Part shown: positions 55,425 through 64,000 of the stretch, one piece after another
How positions within the stretch are numbered: position 1 is the first letter of the stretch
How the letters are laid out: each line of letters starts with the position of its first letter
NCBI GenBank assembly: GCA_019009955.1
Contig: CM032228.1
Coordinates: 255,127,501-255,191,500, forward strand
Length of the DNA stretch: 64,000 nt
Direction: 5' to 3'
From: Riptortus pedestris
Taxonomy: Eukaryota > Arthropoda > Insecta > Hemiptera > Alydidae
Position numbers and translations under genes: made by a program
The notes under the pieces: model-generated
Told to the model about the DNA's origin: nothing
What the model saw: the letters and a program-made list of their open reading frames with translations, nothing else
Database searches by the model: none

Positions 55425-57174
55425 TGTGTAACCTCTGGTCTGTACATTGATTTTTTTCGTGAAATTTCACGATAACTTTTCGTTTCACCATGTCATAGAC
55501 ACCATATCTGCAATTTGTTTCTTTCGTGCTTGTTTGTTTTGTTTGTTTTGATTATTTGTTTGTATATTTGTTTGTTTGTTACCTTTTCACGCATAAACGG
55601 CTGAACCGAATTTCATGAAACTTGATATGTATATTACTACTATCTCAACTTAGACTTTAGGCTATATTAATATCCTCGCTGAGACGAACAAGAGTGGGGG
55701 TTATAAGGGAAGCCAGAAATTAAAAATAGCGTTTATATTTCGTTTCCTATTGGTTTTTCGGCAAATGATGTGATATTGTAACATAACAAAAATTGTTTAT
55801 GTTTTGTTATTTAGAGTAAACTTTTGTTATATACACTTTTTTCGTATACCGAATTATAAACGAGTATTTGCGCTAAAAACCTACTCGTATAGCCGGAAGT
55901 GAACAATTTTATTTGGGAAAAAAGAACCCAACCGAAATAAATAAAACTCAGTATATGTAATTAAGCACTAACGCTTTCATTATAATAAGCCATACCGAAC
56001 ATTTTCTAGGGACGCGCAGGAGTGGGGGTTATAAGGAAACCAGAAATTATAAAATAGCAAAATAATTCGTTTCCTATGGGGTTATTCGGCAAATATACAA
56101 ACATAACAAAAGGTTGTTGTTTATATTTTGTTATTTAGAGTAACTTTTGTTATATACACTTTTTTCTTACACCGAATTATAAACGAGATATACACTTAAA
56201 AACCTTGTAGTGGAAGTGAACAATTTATTTGGGAAAAAAGTCCCAACCGATAATAAATAAAAACTCGGTATATGTATCGTACTAACGCTTTCCAATTGTT
56301 CCCAAGCTATACCAACATTTCTAGGCACGGGTAGTGGAGTGGGGGTTATAAGGGAAGCCAGGAAATTAAAATAGCAATATTTCGTTTCCTATTGATTTTT
56401 CGGAAAATATGTAACATAAACAAAAGTTGTTTATTTTGTTATTTAGAGAAACATTTTGATATTCATTTTTGTCATTTAACAATAGTATAAACGAAGATAT
56501 ACACTATAAAAAACCCCTTAAGCGGGAGTCGACTATTTCATTGGGCGCTAACGATTTAACCGAACTTAAAAAAACTCGGTATGTCAATTAGCATGTAATT
56601 CTTCCATGATTATAAGCTATATTAAAAATTTTTGGTTAGAACGGGTAGTTCGAGTGGGGGCTTATAAGGGATGCCAGAAATAAAAATTAACGGATATTTC
56701 ATTGCCCATTTGTTTTTTCGACAAACATGCACAAAACGGAAGTTGTTTACTTTGTTATTTAGATTAACTTTTTGTTTTATACATTTCTCCAGGAACAATG
56801 TGTGGAGCAAAGAAATGTGCGTAAGAAATATCATAAATCTGCTCAACAATTCATTCCAGTTTGAACTATGAGGTACCCCCTCACCTGGAAAAAATTAAAT
56901 TCAAATCTACGTTAAATATTTTGTCCTTAATAATAACTGAAATCTATGCATGATGCACAGGATACGGGAAATATGACAATTTGGAGGACAGTGTGAAGAC
57001 TTACTTAAAGAATTAATTTTATTATTAAAAAATGCCAACAACAGGGTAATTAACCCTTAACACTGGGACGGGTAATCAAAAATATTGTGCAAAGTAATGC
57101 CTTGCCAAAAAAAGTACCATCACCATTTAGCCTCAAATCGCAATTCCCGTGCGAAGAGCCGGTATCTGAGCTAG
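55425..57174 (+). mobile_element. R1 element, complete
   Basis: Start TTGTGTAACCTCTGGTCTGTAC, four to five units, 3' part ATGCACAGGATACGGGAAATA, end CCCGTGCGAAGAGCCGG, TATCTGAG, CTAG (57171-57174). TA tract follows to about 57243. Confidence 0.85.
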
Positions 57175-57254
57175 TATAGATATACTATATATATATATTA
57201 TCTATGATATATATAATATATATATATATATATTATATATATGTCCCCCCCCCC

Positions 57255-57523
57255 CTAATAAAGCTCTAGCGGTCGCAATTTTTGTTTGACCGTAATGAAA
57301 ATCGATATTTAATCGTTATCGTCGTAAAAATAAAGATCAAGTTCGTTAACTGCCGAAATCGTACAAGTGGGTGGAGGGGCAGCGTTTAGAGGGGATATTT
57401 CGAAATTTCTAAATATCGTCAGTATTATAAGTTCTTACTTAATACGTGAAATACCGAAAAATGCACAAAACAACCATTGTATAGCATTTTAAGATCCGAC
57501 TCATAATAACAGAGATATTTTTG
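57255..57523 (+). mobile_element. R2 fragment right of microsatellite
   Basis: GCTCTAGCGGTCGCAATTTT, ATCAAGTTCGTTAACTGCCG and GTTTAGAGGGGATATTTCG are R2 text. It ends where the next R2 left end begins. Confidence 0.75.
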
Positions 57524-57525
57524 TT

Positions 57526-58942
57526 AGCATATTTTCCCTTAGGGGAAATAATATATATATATTATATATAATATAATATATATATATATAAATATATATA
57601 AGTAATATATATATAAAATATATATGCGTTTAACGCTCTAGTGGTCTCCAAATTTTGTTTTGATCATTACGAAACTCGATATTTAACCGTTTTTATGTAA
57701 AAAGACAGATCAAGTTCGTTTAATGGCTGTAATCTGACTAGAGGTGAGGGGAGGTATAGAGGGAGGGGGGGTATAGAGGGAGGGGGGGTGTAGATGGAGG
57801 GGGTATATGAGGGAGGGTGGGTAATAGTGGGAGGGGGGGTATAGAGGGAGGGGGTATAGAGGGAGGGGGTATATAGAGAGGGGGGGGGTGGTATTAGGGG
57901 AGGGGGTGTAGATGGAGGGGGTATAGAGGGAGGGGGGGGGTATAGAGGGTGGGGGTGTAGATGGATAGGGGGTATAGAGTGAGGGAGGGGGGGTAATAGG
58001 AGGGAGGGGTATAGAGGGAGGGGGTGTAGAGGGGAGGGGGTATAGATGGGAGGGGGTATTAGAGGGAGGGGGGTATAGAGGGAAGGGGGGTATAGAGGGA
58101 GGGTGTCTGTAGAGGGAGGGGGGTATATTGAGGGGAGGGGGGTATAGAGGGAGGGGGGTTGGGGGGAATAATAGAGGGAGGGTGTAGATGGAGGGGGGTT
58201 ATAGAGGGAGGGGGTAATAGATGAGGGGGGTATAGAGGGGAGGGGGTGTAGATGGAGGGGAGGGTTATAGAGGAGGGGGGTTATAGAGGGAGGGGCGGTA
58301 TAGAGGGAGGGGGGTATAGAGGAGGGGGTGTAGATGGAGGGGGTTTAGAGGGAGTGGGGGTATAGAGGGGAGGGGGGTGTAGATGGAGGGGTGTATAAGA
58401 GGGAGGGGGGTAGGGTATAGAGGGGGAGATTTTCGATAAATTCAAAATATCTCCGTTATTATGCGTTCGGGTCGAAAAATTGTATGGGAACCAGTCTTAT
58501 TGCAAGTTAAATTTACTATAAATATAGTTATAATACACTTATTCTCTATTTTTGAATGTTAACCGATATATTTTTATGAAGTTCAATGGTCGGTATAGTT
58601 CGGATTAGGTCAGGCCGGTTTTCCAGTAACTACTCGGCTCAGGTGGAAGCTTCTCTTCTAACCTTACCTTACCTTTGTAAGATTTATGCAAATACGTTCT
58701 GTTCATCGCCCCCCCCCCTTCTTTAGGTGTTGGAGTACTAAAATTTGTGTTATTAACATATTAATTATTCGTACATTTCAGTATCTTTTTGTTTTGGGAA
58801 TTTATTTTAATTAACTGAAAGATTTCTCATTGCGTTTGTATTTAATCACCGTGGTGTTGTGTTACCAGTATGCAGATTTCTCTATTGTAAAACTTCACGC
58901 TGGGAAATCTGCTTAGTTTACGCAGCCCCTGGGTGACGGACT
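57526..58942 (+). mobile_element. R2 element enlarged by an internal minisatellite
   Basis: Left end AGCATATTTTCCCTTAGG, irregular TA tract 57551-57625, AACGCTCTAGTGG, then a G-rich minisatellite at 57740-58430 where other copies have a single GGGAGG..GTTTAGAGGGGAGG motif. The normal body follows, then GGGAAATCTGCTTAG, the hairpin (ACGCAGCCCCTGGGT) and GACGGACTT. At 1.4 kb it is about twice the usual size. Confidence 0.85.
57740..58430 (+). repeat. G-rich minisatellite (TATAGAGGGAGGGGG)n
   Basis: About 40 units of 14-19 bp alternating TATAGAGGGAGGGGG and TGTAGATGGAGGGGG forms. Runs of three or more G on one strand give strong G-quadruplex potential. Unit text equals the internal R2 motif GGAGGGGGGGTTTAGAGGGG with small changes, so it arose in place. 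Frequent one-base length changes may be sequencing error. Confidence 0.92.
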
Positions 58943-59485
58943 TTTTTTTTATTCCTCACCCCTCTAAATCTTCACTCAGGTCTGATGCCTGCCAAGAACA
59001 AATTAGATCTTTAGTGTTGACTGTTAGTGTTATTTGACCGTGTTGAAACGGTTAAATATCAAGTATTGTGGAGAACAAATAAATATTTCTGAGTAAATTT
59101 TAATTGTGTCTCCCAGAGTAAAAGTTCAAAGTTTGCTATTTAGCCTTGGAAATAAAGTGGTTCATGATATAACAGCTTATTATTAATATGACACTAGTAG
59201 GAGTGGGGATCTATACATTACTTGATATTTAACTGTTCCAGCAGAGGATAAAGACCATTTTTGGTATTGGTTGAAATGGGACGAGGAATAGTGAGAGTTT
59301 AGGGGAGAGGAGAATTCAGAAATTCAAAATATCTGTTATTATGAGCCGCTTTGTGAAATGTTATATAATCAATATTGTTAAACTATTGATGCTCTATAAT
59401 TGTTGTTCTATGTTTTTTTTCGTTACTCGAGTATTAAGCCAGTTATTCTTACTTTCTTGTTTTCCGTTTGCAATACTCCCTCCCC
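58943..59485 (+). mobile_element. Composite of decayed R2 pieces
   Basis: 59105-59215 resembles type b body in reverse (AAAGTTCAAAGTTTGCTATT.., AGTAGGAGTGGGGATC). 59290-59485 is the variant body (GTTTAGGGGAGAGGAG.., ATTAAGCCAGTTATTC). 58943-59100 is weakly similar to the R2 core at best. Confidence 0.5.
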
Positions 59486-59498
59486 CCCCATCTACATA

Positions 59499-60059
59499 AT
59501 AATAATAGCTTTATTGGCATCCTTTTCCAGGATAAAAGCCTCTCCCATTAGGAGCTATAATGAGTCCATCCTAATTGTCAAAGTTTTCTGACCGTCCTCT
59601 TCCAGCATTCTCTATCTCTCGCCATTCTCCACCAATTGTTGCCAACGACTGGAGTAAGCTCGTCCCTCCATCTCAGGCACTGTCTTCCTCTATTCCTGAC
59701 CATGTCCCTTGGGATCCATTCTGTGCAGACCTTCGCCCATCGCTTGTCATTCATTCTAGCCAGATGAACCTGCCCAGTCCCCACTTTTTTAATCGGTCTG
59801 CTTCAACTCCACACCGGCACTCTTTTTAAAATGTCCACCTTCCACTTCCAGTCCCTCTTTTTAACTCCGAGTATCCTCCGGAGCATAGCCATCTGTGTCG
59901 AGTTCAGCTTGGAATCTGCTCTGGCTGTAAGCGCCCAGGTCTGGGCTCCGTAGAGTATGGAAGGATAAACACACATGCTCAGCACCTTGCTTTTCAACTT
60001 GTCACTGAGCGAGCCTTTGAAGATCTTCTTGAGTGACCAGTACTTAGACCATCCTATTT
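59499..60059 (-). mobile_element. RTE-type non-LTR retrotransposon, 5'-truncated, with TSD
   Basis: The copy is flanked by CCCCATCTACATA at 59486-59498 and 60060-60072 (13 bp). On the minus strand it ends in AATAAAGCTATTATTATT, a short repeat tail. The coding part is the C-terminus of RTE-class polyprotein: KVLSMCVYPSILYGAQTWAL, then an MLRRILGVKKRDWKWK segment, then DKRWAKVCTEWIPR and RWRDELTPVVGNNWWRMARD. It lies in one frame with a single TGA at about 59803-59805. It inserted into an R2-variant fragment. Confidence 0.85.
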
Positions 60060-60116
60060 CCCCATCTACATATAAATAGAGAATATGTGGTGAGATTAGA
60101 TCACAAATTTATTATA

Positions 60117-61017
60117 AAGTCCGTCACACAGGTGCTGCGTAAACTAAGCAGATTTCAGCAGTGAAGTTTTACAATAGAGAAATCTACATACTTAACACTG
60201 CTGTGAGTAAATACAAATGCTAATGAGAAATCTTTCATTTAATTTCAAGAAGCTCCCAACGAAAACGGCTTCTGAATTGTAAACAAATAGGTCTGCCAGC
60301 CACTCAGAGCTGAACAGATAGATAGACATATTCTTCACCGGAAAGAAAAAGAATTACTAATATATATAACTGAATATAAAACATTAACTTTATTTCAAAC
60401 TATTTACTATATCTAGTACTGCAATTTATAATGAATGAGAATAATTTATATTTGAATAACTCAAATTTTAGTAGTCCAAGAACTAAAGAGGGGGGGGGGG
60501 TGAACAGAACATATTTGCATATATCTTACAAAGTAAAAACTTATACCATAAGAACGGTTAGAAGATCACGCGAGTGCCGAACAGTTACGGAAACAGCCGA
60601 ACTAATCCAGAAACTTACGACAATAACCGATCTCATCTCATCTGTTATCCACACACAATAAAAATGCAAATATCTTGGTTAATATTCAAGGTAGAGAATA
60701 AATGTATATAACAATATTTATAGCAAATTTAATTAATTAGATTGGTTCTATATATTTTTTCGATGCAATGTATAGTAACGGAGGTATGTCAAATTTTCAA
60801 CATTCTTCCCCCCCCCTTCACTGGTCCGATTTCAGCTATTAACGATCCTGATCTTTCTTTTTACATAAAACAATTTATATATAATAGAACGACAAAATTA
60901 TATATAATTCTGAACGGACCTCATTTTCATCTCCTGGGTATGATTGATGGACATTTGAAGAAAACTCACATCATGAGTCCGATCTCAATAGCTAATTTCC
61001 CTCAGGGGAAATCTGCT
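60117..61017 (-). mobile_element. R2 element, body type c, near complete
   Basis: Left edge AAGTCCGTCACACAGGTGCT with TGCGTAAACTAAGCAGATTTC. The type c body has TGAATTGTAAACAAATAGG, then ATCTTGGTTAATATTC and ACGATCCTGATCTTTC. The TA tract is short (60878-60905). Right edge GCTAATTTCCCTCAGGGG with AAATCTGCT. Confidence 0.82.
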
Positions 61018-61027
61018 AATACCAGCA

Positions 61028-61070
61028 CATGGGAAATCTGCTTAGTTTACACAGCTCCTGTATGATGGAC
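61028..61070 (+). mobile_element. R2 right-end fragment
   Basis: ATGGGAAATCTGCTTAG, ACACAGCTCCTGTATGATGGA: subterminal repeat and decayed hairpin only. Confidence 0.65.
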
Positions 61071-62507
61071 TCCAGCTTCCACGCTATTGCATTCTGGAAT
61101 TATTCTTCCTAAAATATTGCAAATGGTGCATTTTATTCTATTAAATTCACCAATCTACCCAGTCATATACTTCTTTAGTTTTAGGAAGCTCCTTTAGCTG
61201 CCTCCAGAAACCATCAAGCATTTCAGGATCATTTTAATTAAACAATTCGACAACAGGAAAAATAATTCAATAAATAATAATTTTAAATTTATTTACAAAA
61301 TAAATTCATTCATATATAAATAAAAATAATACATTTGATGTTGTTAATTTATGATTAGAACAAATTGTACGTATATTGAAGTAATGAATTCAGAAATGAA
61401 ACAAACCTTAAAACTTATAAATAAATAACTTTGAAAAAATAAATTTGATGCATCTAACTGCAGTGAAAATATAAGCTGTCAAATTTCTCTAAGTCTACAA
61501 TTATTAAGGCATTCATTTACTTTTTTCATTAAGACTGATCTGTAAGGATCAAAGAAGGTTACATATAAAAACGCAAACATACAAGAGGGTAACTGAGTTA
61601 GAAAACAAAACATTTACTAAAAGCATTATTACAAGTTAAAAATATATGAGTATTAATTGTACAATAATGTAATACGATTTAAATAAATCTGTTTAAAAAT
61701 TATTATAGGATGAAACTTAAAGCTTCCGAGAAAGAATGAAAGAAAATAAATTTGTAAGTGATATGATTTGGCATATAGAGTGAACATATTTTACGGAAGA
61801 AACTAAATATACATGTATTCAATTCATAGCTTAACAAACATTTTATAAAATTATTTCTTATTTTTTGTATACTACAAAATAATAAGTTGCAAAATTACAA
61901 TTTAGACTTGTTTTGTTTTGATTGTAATTTATCTATTAGCTTGGAAGTTCATTCTGTTACGTTATCAGTCCATGACATTTCATTTAATTTTTACAGGACT
62001 TGTCCTTTGACATAATAATAAAGTATATTCCATAACTCACTAACAAAAAAAAATTTGGATTCTCGATCCACATGATCAAGGATGGTGAATTCAATATTAA
62101 GGTTTGTAAGGCTATTAAAACACGTTACTTAATAGAGATTACAAAATTTTTAGGGAAGAACTTAAAATGTATATTTTAACCTGTGAGAGTGAAATATATT
62201 ATTTATTGAAAATATAAACGGCCAAAAATTCGAGCTATTTAGAACTTATTTTATAACTCAATTTTGTTTATTCTCCCATTTATTTTGGTTATACGTCACA
62301 CTCAAGACTTGTACTGTGCATAGAAAATTATACTAAATTCATTCTTGTGTTTCAATAAGACAAAGGAGTCTTCAATAATTGTTTCAAGGGATTCACAAAT
62401 ACGTTAACAGAGCCACATTATTTGAACAAGGTGTGGTAGAAATTGAAAGTAATTGCTTTGCAGACTGATAATTGTATTGCAGGCAGAATACTTTCTTTGG
62501 AAACAAA
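61071..62507. other. AT-rich DNA without recognised elements
   Basis: No R1/R2 copies, microsatellites or long frames. AATAAA-like words are frequent but carry no weight in DNA this AT-rich. Could be intron or intergenic host DNA. Confidence 0.4.
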
Positions 62508-62782
62508 TTATTTTTAGCAATATCCCTAGATCTGGAGAAAGTTTACGACTGTGTCTGGAGAAGTTATTCTCTCCCAGTTGATCGAATGGGGTGTCCAAGG
62601 AAACATTACCAGATTTCTGGATAACTATTTGTCTGATCGAACATTCAGATTAAGGACAATGAACAGTCCACAGCCGTAAGAGATCTTTTTAAGCAGGAGA
62701 ATGGAGTGCTTCAGGGAGGTGTGCTGAGCACAACACCGTTCAATATAGCTATTCACTGTGTCATACAATATATCCCCTAAGA
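62508..62782 (+). pseudogene. Non-LTR reverse transcriptase relic
   Basis: ISLDLEKVYDCVW is the RT motif around the first catalytic aspartate (typical AxxDxxKAFDxVxH). After a frameshift, QLIEWGVQGNITRFLDNYLS and TFRLRTMNSPQ fit the segment before motif B. Then NGVLQGGVLSTTPFNIAI is motif B (NGVPQGSVLSPxLFN). Frameshifts and a stop interrupt it; the YADD block is not seen. Jockey/I-like clade is likely, exact clade uncertain. Confidence 0.85.
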
Positions 62783-64000
62783 AAGACAACTAACATGGAT
62801 TTCCCAATTAAAACGGCTTATTGATAACTGATCATCAATTCTTGAGAATCGTGAGTGATACGAAATGGAGGGCGGACAGATGTTTAATACTGAATTTTTA
62901 TTTTTAGTTATTTCAAATCAACGAAGGACCATAATTATAAATATTAAAATATGTTTTAAAATTGTAGACCATTGTTTCTAAAAAAAGAATATATTCCATT
63001 AGCTGTGAAGGGTTTGACATTTAAAAAAGGGCCATCGTGACCAATAACCAGAATGTATTGAGAATAAATAAGAAAGGCTTGGCAAAAGACGGATTTACTC
63101 TCACATTTATTTAAATAAAAGATATGCATCTATTATTCATTTTATTTATTCATAGGTGTGGCATATTTTGTATTGGACCTCTATTAAATGAATAAATATT
63201 TTCTCTCCGAAGTTATGATTTCTGAAATTAAAAAAATGGTCTTCACGAAAAACAACCTCATTAAATATAGCTCCATTTTCATTTCTGAATTGTCTGGACC
63301 TAGTAGTTCACTTTGTCTGAACTAACCCCAAACCTAAATTCTATGGAGCAATCCCATTGGAAAAACAAATACAAAAATTTCGGCAGAAGTAGAACCTACA
63401 AAGCAATACATTTTTATTGGAAGTTGGTCTTGAGGTGGTTTGCCTTCTTCAGAATGTTTTACGCTTAACCAAATTGTGAGGGGGATGAAAACACTACTCA
63501 GGACACTCTTTTCTAATTCTGACATTATTTTGCAATCAAGAGCAAGTACTGGTACTGAAATAGATGAGAGCATCTGGCATACTGAATCAACGTTCTAAAC
63601 CTCCACTCACTCAAAACTACGGCTCTTCTTCATTGAACAAATTTGTGTTCATCTCAGTAAAGTTGTAGCCAATGTTTGACGAATACAAGGTTTATCTATT
63701 ACTCCTAAAGCACTTGCTCAAGACCGACTCATTTTCTACCAAGCCCTTTAAAAATTATAAATGTGTTAATTTGGAGGATACAATACTTTTCGATTGTTAG
63801 ATGAAACCAAGTCTTCTTAACTTTGAAAAATATTGTTTCTAAGTTATTCCCCTAACAAAAAGCCATTCCAGGTTTTTGAAACAAACAGGAATGAAAATTT
63901 GAAGTATGCTATTTAAGTAGTACAAGTTTTATAAACATATAGTAAAACATAAATTTAAAGAGGTAGACCGACTACACAACTACAAAATCGAAAAGATTTT
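62783..64000. other. Unassigned AT-rich DNA
   Basis: A 79-codon minus-strand frame (63334-63573) has hydrophobic stretches but no recognisable family, and I do not call it a gene. No repeats of the window's families are seen. Confidence 0.35.

Noticed and set aside
61180..61215. R5 end (AAGCTCCTTTAGCTG) near 61.2 kb
   Set aside because: Only about 15 bp agree with R5; too short to call.
63334..63573. 79-codon minus-strand frame with hydrophobic stretches
   Set aside because: No recognised family, no splice or start context, and surrounded by AT-rich unassigned DNA.

Overview
This window is repeat-dense, AT-rich eukaryotic DNA, most likely from an arthropod. An insect, perhaps a hemipteran, is my best guess, but the species is not determinable from sequence. 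The grounds are the transposon mix (mariner, hAT, RTE and other non-LTR relics, tRNA-derived SINEs, an LTR), the lack of bacterial gene structure, and very abundant (TA)n tracts. I found no host protein-coding gene I can support. Nearly all short open frames are translations of simple repeats or tandem repeats.

Two non-coding interspersed families make up most of the window. R1 (about 0.7-2.3 kb) starts next to (TA)n with AAATTGTAACCTCTGTCTGTAC. It carries diverged tandem units of about 297 bp and ends in a GC hairpin (CCCGG..CCGGG), 8 nt, then CTAG next to (TA)n. R2 (about 0.7-0.75 kb when complete) has 12-bp subterminal inverted repeats (AGCAGATTTCCC / GGGAAATCTGCT). It also has a 20-bp palindrome at one end, a central microsatellite, and a terminal hairpin ACGCAG-CCC-CTGCGT followed by GACGGACTT. 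That layout matches Helentron-associated (HINE/DINE-1-like) non-autonomous elements. R3 is a different sequence that shares the hairpin-8nt-CTAG end of R1. R4 and R5 are minor families.

Layout: 1-0.5 kb R5 copy; 1.2-3.4 kb R2/R1 fragments; 3.85-5.14 kb a nearly full-length dead mariner with TIRs and TA flanks; 5.1-18.8 kb R1/R2/R3 mosaic with a small MITE; 18.8-20.0 kb second R5 copy and an RNase H relic; 20.6-22.8 kb a 30/90-bp tandem array with a hAT transposase C-terminus embedded; 23-25.3 kb SINE heads and R2; 25.3-28.1 kb mostly unique DNA with two GC-richer islands, the best place to look for a host gene; 28.1-30.1 kb a minisatellite of about 19 copies; 31-32.6 kb R2 and a long (TA)n(GA)n tract; 32.64-33.45 kb a foldback element; 34.4-44.5 kb R1 blocks in both orientations.

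From about 44.57 to 58.9 kb the same families carry many scattered one- to few-base insertions. This looks like uncorrected long-read error rather than biology. The zone also contains an LTR-like insertion, a poly-G block, a nested hAT-like element with an 8-bp TSD, and a G-rich minisatellite. At 59.5-60.06 kb there is a 5'-truncated RTE copy with a 13-bp TSD. From 61.07 kb on the sequence is mostly unrecognised AT-rich DNA with one reverse-transcriptase relic.

No genes work together here. What the window shows is the layered history of mobile elements: old families, later nested insertions, and tandem expansion of motifs inside elements.
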